In this document: piece by piece, positions 47,101 through 60,115 of the stretch
How positions within the stretch are numbered: position 1 is the stretch's first letter
How the letters are laid out: each line of letters starts with the position of its first letter
Program-made: the position numbers and the translations under genes
Notes under the pieces: generated by a model
The model's input: only the letters and a program-made list of their open reading frames with translations
The model's database searches: none
What the model was told of the DNA's origin: nothing
Assembly (NCBI GenBank): GCA_904066235.2
Contig: CAJFCV020000005.1
Location: forward strand, 5,947,501 to 6,011,500
DNA: 64,000 nt
Reading direction: 5' to 3'
DNA from: Bursaphelenchus xylophilus
Lineage: Eukaryota; Nematoda; Chromadorea; Rhabditida; Aphelenchoididae

Positions 47101-48874
47101 CTCGAATCTGGCGGTCTCCTCGAGAACTGTAGACCATCTTTTGCGCATTCGAACGCCTTCCGCGGCCAGCGGAGTTCTCAGGACTTGGGCGTCATCAAGA
47201 AGAATGGACGGTCGGGCTCGGGTCAACTGCTGGCTATGACCGGACAGGACAGGACTAGGCTGACGACGTCTGAAACAAAGACATGAACGGTCAAATTCTC
47301 GCTCGACTGCGTCGCAGAACGCCCTTCGGGCAAAGGTTTCACGACTGCAAGTGTCGAAACACGGTCGAGACATTCTGTTTCCGACCTTTTTCGGGGATTC
47401 CTGGAGACGTTGGTTCCGGAGGCGGCTCCACCCCGTCAATTACACAAAGAATACTATCCGGTCCCATTCGGGAAACGTTTAAGGCTCCACTCGAGGGAGG
47501 AGATAGGTAAAGCTTGGCACTTGTGGAAGCGTCCCGTTTCGGAAGACGGAGAGTTCGGGGAAAGAAAGAGAGTATCAGCAGGTTAAAAACAAATGTGAGT
47601 CGAGTTAACAGGCAGTATATCTTCGCGGGGAAGAATGCTTTCTAGTGTCCGGTTGCATGGCACAATTAATGTGCCCGTCCAATAAATAAGGTCTGACCGT
47701 TTTTGTGGCCCCAGAGAGGTTGGCGCCACAGTGCAACTCCGTCTTGGCGAGTCAAGCCGGCTCCCTTCGGCCCCACGCAACACATTCTCATTACATGCCA
47801 GCCTCATTTCCACCTTTGAAATCGAATATGTCAAAGGAGGACTTTTGGGGAAATCATCCGGAAAGTGTTGTCCTGAGGGTAATCAACTGGACACAATGTT
47901 TTCTTGATATGCCTTCTCCCAATTGGTGCTGCCCCTTTTCGGCAAGGCTTAGACAGTCAAAGGGGGCGCTCGTGTCAATAGTAATACCCCAGCTGTCCTT
48001 TTACGCGGACCCAATTCTTCTGATTTATCAGTGCTATTTGAGAATTACCCACTACAATTCGAAATAATCAGAGAGTAAGTAAACGGAGAGTTAAATTTAA
48101 AAAAGAAGAAAGGATGCCCTCATCCATGTGGTCTTCAAAATTAAACCCTATTTTTGCAATTGTAGCTCTCAAAAGACAGGAGCAGAAGCCTGCCCACTAG
48201 TACAACAACTGGATGGATACAAAATGCGGGAACTTGCAGCTCGCTTCATTATTTTTGCTTACATTAATTTAGTTCTTGTAAAGTCCGTTCCCATTCCTAC
48301 AAAGTCCACCATCCCAACACCAACCCGGAGTAATTGAAGCCGGCCTCGAATTATTTCGGAGCCGGTTTGATAAGTCGGCGGCCGACTTCTGATTTGTTCC
48401 CTCGACTCGATTCCCCCGCGGGAATCACGGCGGGCATATTAGGGCATCCATCCGCCAGTATAAAAAGCGATATGGAGCCGGGCTGGCCAACGCTTTTCGA
48501 GTACCGGACACGATTAAAAGCGCCACTCCTCTTAAAATGGCACTTTTAAAAACTAGGAGTCTTTTTATTGTCCTAGCGTCTGTCCTCCAATTAAGCTGAC
48601 AACTTACTAAGAAGAAGACAACACCCTCCGTCTTTACTTTTCGTTTATTATTCAATAGATTATGTAATTCACAATAGATTGCAAGATATAAAAATATTTT
48701 TGAGACCTTTTTCAACACTTTTTGAGTATTTTTGGGTTTTGTTTCTTCGAATATCAGATAACTATGAGAAGAGGCTAAAAAATGGGCAGCGTACCAAATG
48801 ATCATCACGGGTGTATGCAGAAACAACAACAAAAAGAAGGCACTTCATCTGGGATACAACAATATACAAAATAA
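44200..48874. other. 4.7-kb gene-free region
   Basis: Long stretches are more GC-rich than other intergenic DNA here. Open frames such as 44507-45055 (minus, 183 codons, no ATG start) and 47705-48067 (plus) show no splice signals or recognisable motifs. AP-2-like motifs recur: 45561 (TGCCTCAGGG), 45934 (TGCCCTCAGGC), 46113, 46510, 46653 (GCCCCTCAGGGC) and 47871. The region is upstream of the innexin and downstream of the KASH gene, so it is a candidate enhancer landscape for the innexin. Confidence 0.4.
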
Positions 48875-51800
48875 TTACACTGGAGGGGGTCCGTCCACAT
48901 AATGGAGCTGGGGCCCGAACCTGAACGACCAGTGGCCATTACGAGAGAAGATCTCCTCGTCCACCACCAGCCCCAGCAGCAGAGTTCCAATGGCTAACAT
49001 CGCGATGCATACCAGGACTCCCTGCGCTGAAGAACTCGATCTCAACGGGCTGAGAAGACGGTCAGCAGTTAACCAGCTCATCCTTGGGGCTTCATTCGTT
49101 TCAGGGCAGCTTTCTTTGGTCTCCTCAAACAGATTTCTTCGTTTCCGTGGTTTGGCGATGGATTCCGGGAGCGATGAATCACTATAACTGTCATCGTGCT
49201 GTTGGGAGCGGGAAGAACAGTCAGGAAACAGCTTGAACAGACGGTCCAGTCTGGAAAGAAGGCGATAATTAATAAGAGGAGCGTAATTAGAGAGATCGTC
49301 AATTATTTTTTGCAACAAATTCTCCGAAATAAAACGCAAAATACAAAACTTTATATCAAAGAACGTAAACATGTTCTTAAAGTTTTATTTTCCAGATGAC
49401 ATCACACCTTAATTAACCCGAAATAAACTCAAAATATCCTGTCTCACTCCCCATCCTACAGGACTCACACATTTCTAATTTACACGCAAATAAATACTGG
49501 TAAACGACGTGAAATGCCAAGAAAAGGGAAATTGAAGCTTGTCAAGGCCAGTTTCTTGAGTAATATTATACTACCCGCCAGATTTAAAAAAAAATGGTCC
49601 AACCATCCCCCAAATAACATAATCCAGAAATTGGGCTTTAAGCAAACAAATCCCCCTCTCTCACCTGGTCTTGACTTGGGAAATGGTTCTCTTCATCTCC
49701 TCAAAGTCCTTGATGAACTTTTGACAGCATTCCAGCTCTTCATCGTCCTTCTCGAACTTTGAAGAATTCAATCTCGAGATGATTGCGTTACAAACATGCT
49801 CCAAAGAAGACATTCGGTCCTGGCAATGACTCAATTCTTCATCGATTTCCCTAACACGACGTTCCAGTGAGCCGTTCAAGTTGAGAACAGATCGCTTTGA
49901 CAGCTCCCCCAAACAATTATCCAACTCTTTGACTCCTCCATCCAACTCCACGACCTTCTCCTTGACACAATAGAGCTCGTAGAAGTTCTCGAGATTGGAA
50001 ACCGAACCATTCAGGACGTTTATATTATTTATAACCTTCTCCAATTCAGGGACCAGGTTTGGAACACGCGATACGAGAGTCATCATCCTCATGTAATTTG
50101 TTCGGAGTTGTTGGAAGAGCTTCTAAAAAGAGACTTGAATAAGCTTTAAAGGTATATATTATCCATCGAGTGAAAGATCTGCAGAGTTTGAACAAACGAA
50201 TCTGTTTAAAATAATATTCTCATATTTGCACGAGAACAATATGTCCCAATATCCCCTTACTGCTTGAAACGAAAAAATGATCAACTCACTTTTCTTGTCC
50301 TTAGAGTATCCCTGAGGTCATCCAATGTGCTTTCCTTCAAGAGTTTCGCATCAGAACCATCACACATTGATCCAAACAAAATATAATGGTGGTTGATGGT
50401 TCGGAACAAGTCCATTACCTCATCGATCTCATACTGGGAGAGGGCGTCGTTGGAAGGCAGATCAAACGAGTTCACCAGATCCAGCCATTCCGTATGCAAT
50501 TTGTTTAAAGCTTCCGCGCCACTCTGAAATATTCAAATAGAGTTGAGAAACGATAAGAACAGACGATTTCAAGCCCAGCTAAGCAGAAAATAGACGAACC
50601 AAGGGCAATCGACCATCAAAAGATAAGGGGAAAACATTTCTCAAAAGGGAAGACGATCAGAAGCTTACCAAATACACAATTCTATACAAAACAACCATCG
50701 AAACTAGAGCAACCCTGGATTTCAATTTATATCTTTTTGACAAATCTATAAAATCAGTCACTCGATTCCCAAAATACTGTCTTTGTGACTTTTTTTAACA
50801 AGGAAAGTACTTTTATGGGGGCTCCTACTTTTTGACGGGACATATCTCAAAAAATCAGAAAAAATGCGCTGATCAAGGATATATAAATCTTAGCTGCCCA
50901 TTTTAGGTTTTTATAGGTGAAAATGCCCAAAAACTGGCTTATTTTCCCTACAAAAGGTACAGGCATTCGAAACGATAAAAAGCGCAGTCGGTCTCTTCCT
51001 TCGGAAGAGAGCGGTGTGGCCGAGTGGCTAGGGCCGTAGTCTGGGAATCAAGAGGGGGAACGCCGCACGGGTTCGATTTCCCTTTTGGGCTGAAACAACT
51101 TTTTTTGAAGTTGAAGGTCGGAAAAATAAATTTTTGGGCCAAGATTGATTTATTACGTCTTAGAAACTCAATAAACATCATTTTAAGCCAAAATAAAAAT
51201 TGTAAACATGTGAAAAATTAAGCGAAAAGGGGTTTATATAGGACTTTAAGTCAACTTCCGATTGAGTTTTCACCCCTAAAAGCCTAAAATGGGCAGCTAA
51301 GATTTATATATCCTTGATCAGCACATTTTTTCTGATTTTTTGAGATATGTCCCGCCAAAATGTAGGAGCCCCCATAAAAGTACTTTCCTTGTAAAACTAT
51401 GTAAAAAAAGGTTTGTGAAAAAAATAAAAGGCGATCAGAATAAATCAATCCCGACCCCAAAGCAATAAAATTCTAAATAATTGAGTGAAACACAAACCGG
51501 AAACGGCGTACTCTTGTGTCTCAGAAAATATGTCATCTACGACGCGTTTTATAGAGTCTATTTTACAGGGGAAGTACCCCAAGTGCGACGCTCAGATTTC
51601 GATGAAACTTGGCACAAATTTAGAATAGTTTTTTCTAAGATATATGCGAGAATCTTAGCTCGCGCTTTGCAGAAACAACCGAGATTTTTAGTCCGAAAGT
51701 CGGCGAAAATTTGACACTTTTTGCAGAATTTCGACACGAAAAGTTTCATGCTTATTCCTATTGTAATGGGTAATGCTTCCACAAGAAATGAATTTTTTCC

Positions 51801-54800
51801 GTACGAAACTAGCGAAGTTATGGCCAAAAAGTGTTTTTCTCTCTGACCGCTCTCCGCGGTTAGCATGCTCTCTCGACGGCAAAGATCGTCCAATATCTCG
51901 GCGGCGCTTGCAAAGCGCGAGCTAAAACTTTCAGGAATTGATACTTAGTCCATGCCCGACGTGTGTGCAAAATTTAAAGAAAATCTGAGCGTCGCACTTG
52001 GGGTACTTCCCTTGTTAGATTAATGGAGATTTTTTTAAAGACCAATATTGGGGCTTCATGGAAATTGGACAGATTTTTCCACTGCAAAAAATAGTTTATG
52101 ATTCAATAGTGACATTTCGTACGATTTCAGTCCAATTTCACTCTGTCTAATTTTGTCCTGTCCAATCTCCAAACTTTGTCCAATTTATTTCTGTCGAGTT
52201 TCACTCTGTCCAATTTCCATGAAGCCCAATTATTTAGGCTGTGGGGAATTGGACGGAAGGAAATTGGGCGGGCCCTGCATACTTCTATTTCGCGTTAAAA
52301 ATCCGTCCAATTTCCCCACAGCCATTTTTTACCCTACAATTTTGCGTTATATTCAAATCTAATGTTAGACTTTGCGAGGAAAAAATTTCTTCGTAAGTAG
52401 AGGGGATTATTAGACGCGCGATCTAAAGCCGACTCAAAAGTAAAGAAAAACTCACCGGATCCAAAGTGACTGACCCGGTCATCAAGGAACGGATACTCTT
52501 TAGATGTTCCGCAGCGATTCGGGCGACATTCTGAAAAGAGGGAAGGCCGTCTTTCCTGAGGGTTTCTTGCTTACCTTTACCTTCCCGCCCTCTTTATCGC
52601 TCTCGAGTGTGAGGCGAGCCTCTTTTAAGGCGTTTATTGATTGCTGAAGGAAGGTTGCGATTCCGCTCTGTTCGGCGGTGTCCATCAACGGCAATTCCGT
52701 TTGGAAATCGTCGTCCACCATTAATGGGGCCAAAAGGGGCGAGCTCAGGTCCAGACTGAAGTTGGTCGACTGTTCTAGGTCATGGGAAACCACCGATTCG
52801 TCCTGAAATCGATGTGAAGATAAGAGTAAGGGAAGGTCGTTAGAAAGTATTGACTGAATGATCGATTGGAACGATCGGTCGGCATAGCGGATAATAATGT
52901 TTTATGAAGTGTTGTGGAAAACAAAACAGTAATAAGAAAGTTTCTTTTCGATGTATTATCAAAAACAAGGGGTGTTGGTCTAATAATTTTAATAAACGAG
53001 TAAAGGCGTTTTCGAGCTTGTTCGAAACCCCATTGGGGTTTGCACGGAAAGCGCTCTTACTTTGCATATTTTCCAAAAAAGACCACGACTATTTCCTGTG
53101 TCTATAATCAAAAGAGCGGAATTGTTGTACGTTAGCTTTGAGTATTATGGCTGTTCCGATTTAAATAGAAAAACTTTTAAATCCTGAACAGGAGCCTCAA
53201 CCTCAAAGCGTTGGAATGATACAACGTTCGAGTCAAACGCTTGAAAAAAGTGAAGAAATAGGGTTTTTGTGCTCAGAGGGCAACAGAAAACAACGCGTCA
53301 TGGCAATAAATCCAGAGGAAGGACGGCCGAACCCAGAGAGAGCCGGGCCTCTTCGCGGCTTTTATTTCTCTTTGGAAAACATCGAAAACAACGACTCTGC
53401 TGACACTCACGCGAAAACAAAAAATGCGCAACCTCCCCCCCCCCTCAGCTTTTTTTACAAACGAAGAACTCAACTGTTTGTTCGTAGTAAGACTACAGTG
53501 AAAAAAAAGTTGGAAAGGCGAAAGGGAGTGCGAATCGTTTATATCGGGGACTTTTAAATAAACTGCCGACGGGAGTGGAGGGAATGGCGGTGAATATGAC
53601 CGGATTAATTAAATCAAAGGGTCGAAAGTTAAGTGTTCAGAGTCGTCTCAGACACTAAGCAGATGTTATACTTACTCTGTAGTCATCCCATTCGAAATGC
53701 GCGTCTCCAGAGTCTTGGAAAGTGATGCCTGAGGAGTTACTGTTGAGGGAATCTCTTCGTTGAACACTTGTTTTTTCATCTAAACAAGTGTATGTTTATT
53801 TTTGATTACGGTGCCTACCTCCTAGAAGATTAGTGTTTTCTGAAGCGCTTCGATGCACTCGACGTTTCAGGAAGCGACGGCGATTATTCAGAGCTCTAGT
53901 GGATAGATTTAGCGATTGACTCATGAACTCGGGGGTGGTGAATTCATATATGGATTGATCCTACAAAAGATCGTGTTGCATGATTAATTTCATGCGAATA
54001 ATATCAGTCTGTCGGGAAAATAGTGGCGGATCGTCGCGCTTTGTAAACGCCGATCACCGCTTTGCGACGGCTTGCCGCATCTGGAAATTTGGTGCGCGAC
54101 TGCACCCTTTTTTCGAAGAGGTGAAACATTTGCGATCTGCGACGACCCTCCTCTATTTTCCCGGCAGACTGATAATCCAAACTGAATTTAAAAATTCTCA
54201 CCATTTTACCACAAGCAATGAACGAATTATGAAGAGATTCGCTATGTTTAGAGGCACTGTTTCTTTGGTATCTTCGCTTTCTGATAGACGATGTTTGTGG
54301 AGTTGATGCCTTTAGGGCCTGGGAAGACCATCCACTGAATGATTCACTCATTTGCTGAGGCATATGAACGTCTGAGTCTTCAGAACTAGCATCACAAGAC
54401 ATCTAAAACAAGATATAATATTGCGCAATATGTTTGTTGCATATATTATTTACATCCTAAGAAATACTTACTCTTCCGGACTCTGACACAAAACTATGTC
54501 TGATTTGAGGTCTTGAAGGAGCAGATAGCCTCTTAGTATTTGATTTTAGTTCTTTCCAGTTAGTTCCCATTCGAGTAGGGTCAACGTTATTGTACTTCTC
54601 ATCCAACATACTCATGACCTCTTTGTAATCATCGAAAGTATCGATGGTGGAATTGTGAATGGAATCAAAATTTACAATCATGGAAGAGGTCATTTCGTCT
54701 TCAGGGAGATTAATAGAGATCCCAGGAACGGGCAGCCTCGGGGTTTCATTGTCCGTAACTCCAGCATCATCCAAGGGAACAGTCTTGTAGTAACTACTAA

Positions 54801-57800
54801 CCAAGCTTTGACTGCTCATCCAATCCTTCGTTGGAGAACTGAAATAACAGCATTAAAATTATTGAAATGGATACGCTTAAAAACCCGGGGTTCGGTCAAT
54901 CGGGAAGCAGCTTAGACAAACAAATAGGTAGGTGAGCGCGAGCATGGTGGACAATCCCGAGCTCTTGATTCGAAATATTCAGCCTTCTTTCCCCGGCCAT
55001 GAGTCAAGAAAATGCGTCATGGGCCCTAAACTTTGAATGAGGGAGAAAAAACATTGCATCGTATGGAGCCGTTTTCCCGTTATGATAGATGGTGCAATTC
55101 CGCCTCCATACCTGTCAATGTGGTTCAAAGCTTCGTGCAAAGAGTTCTCTCCACTGGAATAGCCGACATCCTGTGTCTTCGAGGAAGACCAGCCATCCTC
55201 TCGTTCGCTTTTGTTTGAGCCCTTGTCAGTTGAATTGTCCAGATCCGAGCCAATGCTAAAGGATGATATTATTGGTATATCAAAAGATGTCAATCACTGG
55301 AAACAAAACGGAATCTTTGCGAATGTTGAGATAACAGATGTACCACTGATCTCTCTAAGGCATAACATGATGACAAATTGATGGAATAAAAAATGCAGCT
55401 GTTCACTTACTTCTCGGTACTTGTCATGTGACTGGTGGGTATTCGTCGATATTCTTCTGAAGCGAAGGGAATGGTGTCCTCGTCGTCGCCAAAACTCTCA
55501 GTGTCCGAGAAGGTCGAGGGCCGGGCTCGTTTGCGGGCTGGCTCCAGACTCCCCACCGATTCAAGGTCCGAACCGTTCTGGTCGTCACTCTGAAACCATG
55601 CGACCCATTAGAAAGGATTCGTAATACATGGCGCCGGAGTTGTCATTAGAGGGGCGCGAGGGAAGTGGGGATGAAAGATTTCTAAAAATCCCATGAAGAC
55701 TGGATGACGATCCGACTCCGTCCTCTCCCCGCAATTATTCAGGCTTTGGGTACAATACGGAGCGAAATTTGATATAAAGGGGCGGTGATCGGGGAATGGG
55801 CTCCCCCAACAACTTGATGGGGTCACTTTAAGATTAACCGTGGCCGAGAGCTGATCAAACACAAAAAACGCGCTCTGTTTTTATAAGGTCGAGCTTAGCC
55901 TGAATTACTCTGAATACAAGAGGACTTCACAAACAGGCGAGATCTGCGGTTCCAAAACAAGGACATTCGTCGCGCTTTTATAGCCTTTAATTTGGAATTG
56001 CCGATGGGAAGGGGGAAGTGGCGCGAAAAATAAATTTTGTATCGCACCTGTTGCCACAGGAAATAGAACCTCGATTAAACGGGAAGAGCCACAAAAGAAT
56101 AACCGTGTGTTCGGCTATAAATAATAAGAAGATTGCCTGTGGCGGTCAGCCAAGCACTTGGCGGGGCCATTGCAGGTGGGAAGGACTGATCGGATCAAGA
56201 CAGCTGTCGGCCCGTTTCCAGAGCGACAACACGACCACATCTCGACATGTCGCCGGATGTCCGGATGAAGATGCAATCGGCCCCATCGGGTGTTAATGGG
56301 GGCCCTCTGCAAATTCCCGCTGGACAAATCACATTGCGCAGAAGGTCATCCTGTGTCGATAATGCACGTACACTCCCTCCCTTTGCGGTCGTCGGGAAAA
56401 AGGTTATTAAAATATTTGTGCGCATGGAATTCGAATACTTTCGCATCGGCTTTTCTGGGTTGCGCAAACCCCCTCTTTCCCTGGTTTTGCATAAAAAGGA
56501 CTTGAAATCAAATTCTAGTATTCCAGGAGGGAATATCCAAATTCCCGGATACGTTTCCCAAAAAGGCATGACCTCGGATGAGTAAGAAATAATAGTAATT
56601 ACCTCAAACCTTTGAGCGAGATTATTAATTCTCTCGATCTGCTCAACTCCTCCGAGGTACAGCTTCAGCCAGCGTTGTTCCAGGGATTCAAGATTCCTTT
56701 GTACTTTCTGCACTTTTAAACCGTCAGCTGTGGGTTCGAGAGCTCTGAAAGGAATGGGACTCAGAAGTAATCAAATCCGTTAAAATCTTTTGAAATTACC
56801 GTTCTTACCTGTTAGTCAGATGTCTTTTCGCCGCCCGCAATAAATGACGACCTTCGGTGTCGATCTCAAGTTGGAGGGTCTGAAAGTAAAGAAGGAGTAA
56901 GATTTGAATGCGGGTAACCGTTCGCACAAAAAATCTTTGTGAGATCAGAATCTGGGCAGACAATGGAAGCGGCACTACAAAAAAGGACCGACTTTTGGGG
57001 CACTCTAGAGACACGGAAGCAAGTCATCTGGCGCCACTGACTCCGGATCCGGGCCCAGATGTCCCCGAATCGATTATTTAAAACAATTTTCGCAAAAATG
57101 GAAAGTGTTGATAAGAGCGACGGGAGAGAAAAACGGCTGGTGATCACACGCTTCCTTGCAAATTCAGAAAGCTAATAAAACCGTGCTTGTAAAGGGGAAT
57201 GTTTTTGTCAATAAGTGGGGGTGACGGGTTGATTAGTGGCTTATATGATACGTTCTTTGGGAAAAGAACAAGTGCAATATAAACGCATTATCTATCTCGT
57301 CTGGAATGACCAGCATTATCTGCACTTCTTCTCGATTCCAAGAAGCTTTACAGTACTACCATTCTTGGCATAAAAAACAGTTTAGAAAGGGAAAGATGAG
57401 TGACGCATGCAATTTCAGTCTACCGTCCAAAGAAACAAGAAATATAGCGACAGTTTTAGAACTCTTTTCCTTCAAAAAACCCAGAATTATTGGTCATCCA
57501 GATACTAAAAAATAAAAAAATGTCAAAAATGATGTATGGGCGATTCCCCTGCTCGCAAAATCTCTGGAAGAGCCCGATTGCATTCTTTCACGCATAAATC
57601 GAACTCATATTCACGAACAGTTCAGTCATCATGCTGGGGGTCCGACGGAAATATCGAAAAGGCGTTTTTGAAACCGTTAGGAACACCCGATCTTATCGTT
57701 GGGCGTTCTCTAATAACGGCCCTTGAGGGTCCGTTCTGAAGTTTTTGAGAAAACTGGGGATTAACACGTGTTCATTGTATGAAAGTAGGGAAAAGCAACT

Positions 57801-60115
57801 AAACCAAAAGAGCATTGTTCGAACAGTCAAAGTAAACCGAGAACCAATAATTGGGGTTCATAATTAGCTTCTCTTAAGGTCATTTTTGGATTAACCGCAC
57901 GCTTTGCATTGGGAGATTAGGAGATTAAGACTGACAGATCAGGCGGCCCCCTAAGGAAGGGGCGGCTGTAAAGTCAAGATCAAGGTCTTCTGGCGAAGTC
58001 AAGACAAGCGTTCAGATATTTGCATATAGGGACGAGAGATCTCTGACAAAATATAATTAGAATAGATTTACTTGAAGAGTTGCCCGGAGGCGTTGAAGGT
58101 CAGGTTGGGAATTGCAGAGGAGAAAAGTGTCTTCCTTTATCTTCTCCAAGGTCAGCTCACTGTTCTGAAGCCATTTACGGAGATGGGAAGCGGCCGAATT
58201 ATCGCGAAATGCTGAAATGTCACCAATAGTATTTTGATTACTAAAAAGCATTATTATAACTACTTAAAATATATTCTACAGTAATCATGCAGTACTACTA
58301 ACCAAATTTGGTGCTGGGTTCCTGTTTCAATTTCAATCTCTCCATATGGATATGAATCGTGGAGACTTTACTCTGGACATAATCATTGAGTTCGGCAGCC
58401 ATTTCGGTAAGCCGATCTCCGTTAGCTTGTAGAATTACTTGGCGTTCCAACAAATCATTCAAGACGACTTCCTAAAATGAGCATAAAAAAAAGGTAAACC
58501 CTGAGGCCGTAAAGAAGACGTAAAATAAAAATAAAGTTGAGGAGATTTTATAGTTGATTTTACGACTCAAAACATTTCGTATGGGTATCGGGGGTACCGG
58601 TAAAGGAACTTTAATCCTTTCTGACAGATCACCGGCCACACATTCCCGGCGTTTTTAAGCCGTTCATGCGGTCTTTTTCCTATCTATTTGCGCTCATAAA
58701 TTTGCATATGTAAACGAGACGTAAAACGCACTCGAAGGGATTGAATGCGCGACGGAAAGTGAAAACCTGACTCAGAAACGGCCATTTTTATGGACATTCT
58801 GTAGTGTTCACGCAAGATTTGCCGTGAAGCATTCACATTATAAAAACGCAAAATCATCCCGCCAATCCAATGTTTACCACATAAAAATCACAACAGCTGA
58901 TACCATTAGATTCACTTGTGACTTTTACAAGGCCAAATCGCCGCAGGGAAAGATTAATGGGAAATCGAACACGAAGTATCAAGATATCCTTGTAACTGGG
59001 GTCAGAATTACATAACCTCATATGGATTTATAGTAATATCATAAATTCAAAAGCCCGAGGGTATTTTAGACTACGGAACACATAGAATAGATGGCTACTC
59101 GAACACGACCCAAATTAGGGAGAACATAATGAAGAGGCTCCCCTCCGAGCGGCGGCAAATCTTGCGTAAACACAATGGCCGAATGGTCAAGAAACGGCCA
59201 ATGTGGCCAGAAACGCGCATTTGGTACATAAAACTCCCAGGGAAATCTGCACTCCATTCGGATGCGAACCTCCCCATCTTGATAACTCAATACTCGCCAA
59301 CAAATGGGGCGAAATAAAGTCGTTCTCAAGGTCTTTTCAGGATGAAACAACGGCAATTTCTCAGCCGAGGCAGTCCATCAGAGGTCCGTCCAAATTAATC
59401 AAACGACGCACTGACCTTAAAGGCCATAAATCCTCAGGTCTTGTTGCCCTCAGGCCCCTTTCTTGGAGAAAGAAGTCGCGGCTGCAGCTCTCGACTTGAG
59501 TAAACACTTATGGAGCCGGTTATAAGCTCCAAAAACCATGTTCTTCTCAGCCGTTACGCAAGATTATTAAAGTAGTTTGCGGGGTTTTGGCCGGGCCAAG
59601 TCCATGAGTAAATAAAGTTTCCCCGTTTCGCGAGCTTTTAACAGCCGCGCACTGTTGATAAACATAAAAATCGAGTTTTGAACAAACCTGGCCTACGTCC
59701 GAATCATCTTCGGCTCGTCGTATATCCTCCAATAATTCCTTGAAGAGTTGATTGAAAAGGTCGAGGATCTGGTTGTGGACTCTCTGGAAAACCGAACATA
59801 CACATAAATAAAATAAATGAGCCGAGGAAAAAAAAAGAATGCCATGTGTAAAATAATGGCGACAAAATATCGGGGCTGCCATTTTAGGGGGCTCTCGAGA
59901 TCAGGTCGGGAGTGAGAGCGACAACTCACCGCTTCGTCCATATCGCTTTCCCAATCACTCGACCGCTCTCCGGAATTTTGTCGGCTTCGAAAGGTCACGG
60001 ATTCGTCCCAATGAAGCCGATATGAGTCCACTTCGTTGGGGTCGAACACGGCCGTCCAGTCACTGTACTTGCTGTTCATCGACTGTTCGAAAACGTTCTC
60101 CTCCTGATCTGACAT
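48875..60115 (-). CDS. unc-83: KASH-domain nuclear envelope protein, UNC-83-like
   Basis: Seventeen exons from 60115 to 48875 all join in frame to 1103 residues. The C-terminus has a transmembrane helix (GVLVCIAMLAIGTLLLGLV) and a short luminal tail ending HYVDGPPPV, the KASH signature that docks in SUN trimers across the outer nuclear membrane. The cytoplasmic part contains spectrin-like helices (for example ESLEQRWLKLYLGGVEQIER and LNKLHTEWLDLVNSFDL), acidic Ser-rich linkers and a basic cluster PARKRARPS. Length and architecture fit C. elegans UNC-83, which recruits kinesin-1 and dynein to move nuclei; the giant ANC-1 and hook-like ZYG-12 fit less well. The start MSDQEENVFEQ follows no obvious upstream exon, but isoforms with other starts are likely. 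Introns carry at least three transposable elements. Confidence 0.88.
50799..51391. mobile_element. Harbinger-type MITE, copy 2, in a KASH-gene intron
   Basis: It has the same inverted ends as copy 1 (CAAGGAAAGTACTTTTATGG), here flanked by a TAA duplication (50796-50798 and 51392-51394). Length is 593 bp against 597 bp for copy 1. The interior holds a plus-strand tRNA-like segment. Arms contain matching inverted blocks (GATCAAGGATATATAAATCT, GCTGCCCATTTTAGG). No transposase is encoded. Confidence 0.85.
51011..51084 (+). pseudogene. tRNA-like (Ser/Leu-type) segment inside the MITE
   Basis: An A box TGGCCGAGTGG (51017-51027) of the Ser/Leu type and a B box GGTTCGATTTCC (51070-51081) are correctly ordered, with a spacing of about 43 bp that fits a long-variable-arm tRNA. 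The anticodon and variable arms do not fold cleanly and no acceptor stem is evident, so it is a tRNA-derived relic or an internal pol III promoter rather than a functional tRNA. Confidence 0.55.
51566..52014. mobile_element. Second Harbinger-type MITE family in the same intron
   Basis: Inverted ends of at least 34 bp begin CAGGGGAAGTACCCCAAG on the left and CAAGGGAAGTACCCCAAG on the right, flanked by TTA on both sides (51563-51565, 52015-52017). The first 12 bases resemble those of the other MITE (CAAGGAAAGTAC), so both may be moved by one transposase. The 449-bp interior has no coding content. Confidence 0.8.
52051..52323. repeat. Two consecutive hairpins with related arms
   Basis: Arm 52051-52072 is a perfect inverted match of 52206-52227 (22 bp). 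Directly next to it, 52237-52257 is an inverted match of 52302-52323 with one extra T. The arms share a GGAAATTGGAC core. Smaller copies of CTGTCCAATTTC lie in between. It lies in a KASH-gene intron. Confidence 0.65.
54004..54172. mobile_element. Small MITE, TCAGTCTG family, copy 2
   Basis: A 169-bp segment with inverted ends TCAGTCTGTCGGGAAAATA / TCAGTCTGCCGGGAAAATA, flanked by TA (54002-54003, 54173-54174). It lies in the intron between KASH-gene exons 10 and 11 and matches the copy at 27417-27571. Confidence 0.8.

Noticed and set aside
46549..48067. Several 80-160 codon frames on both strands
   Set aside because: Overlapping frames on opposite strands with no conserved features; consistent with chance.
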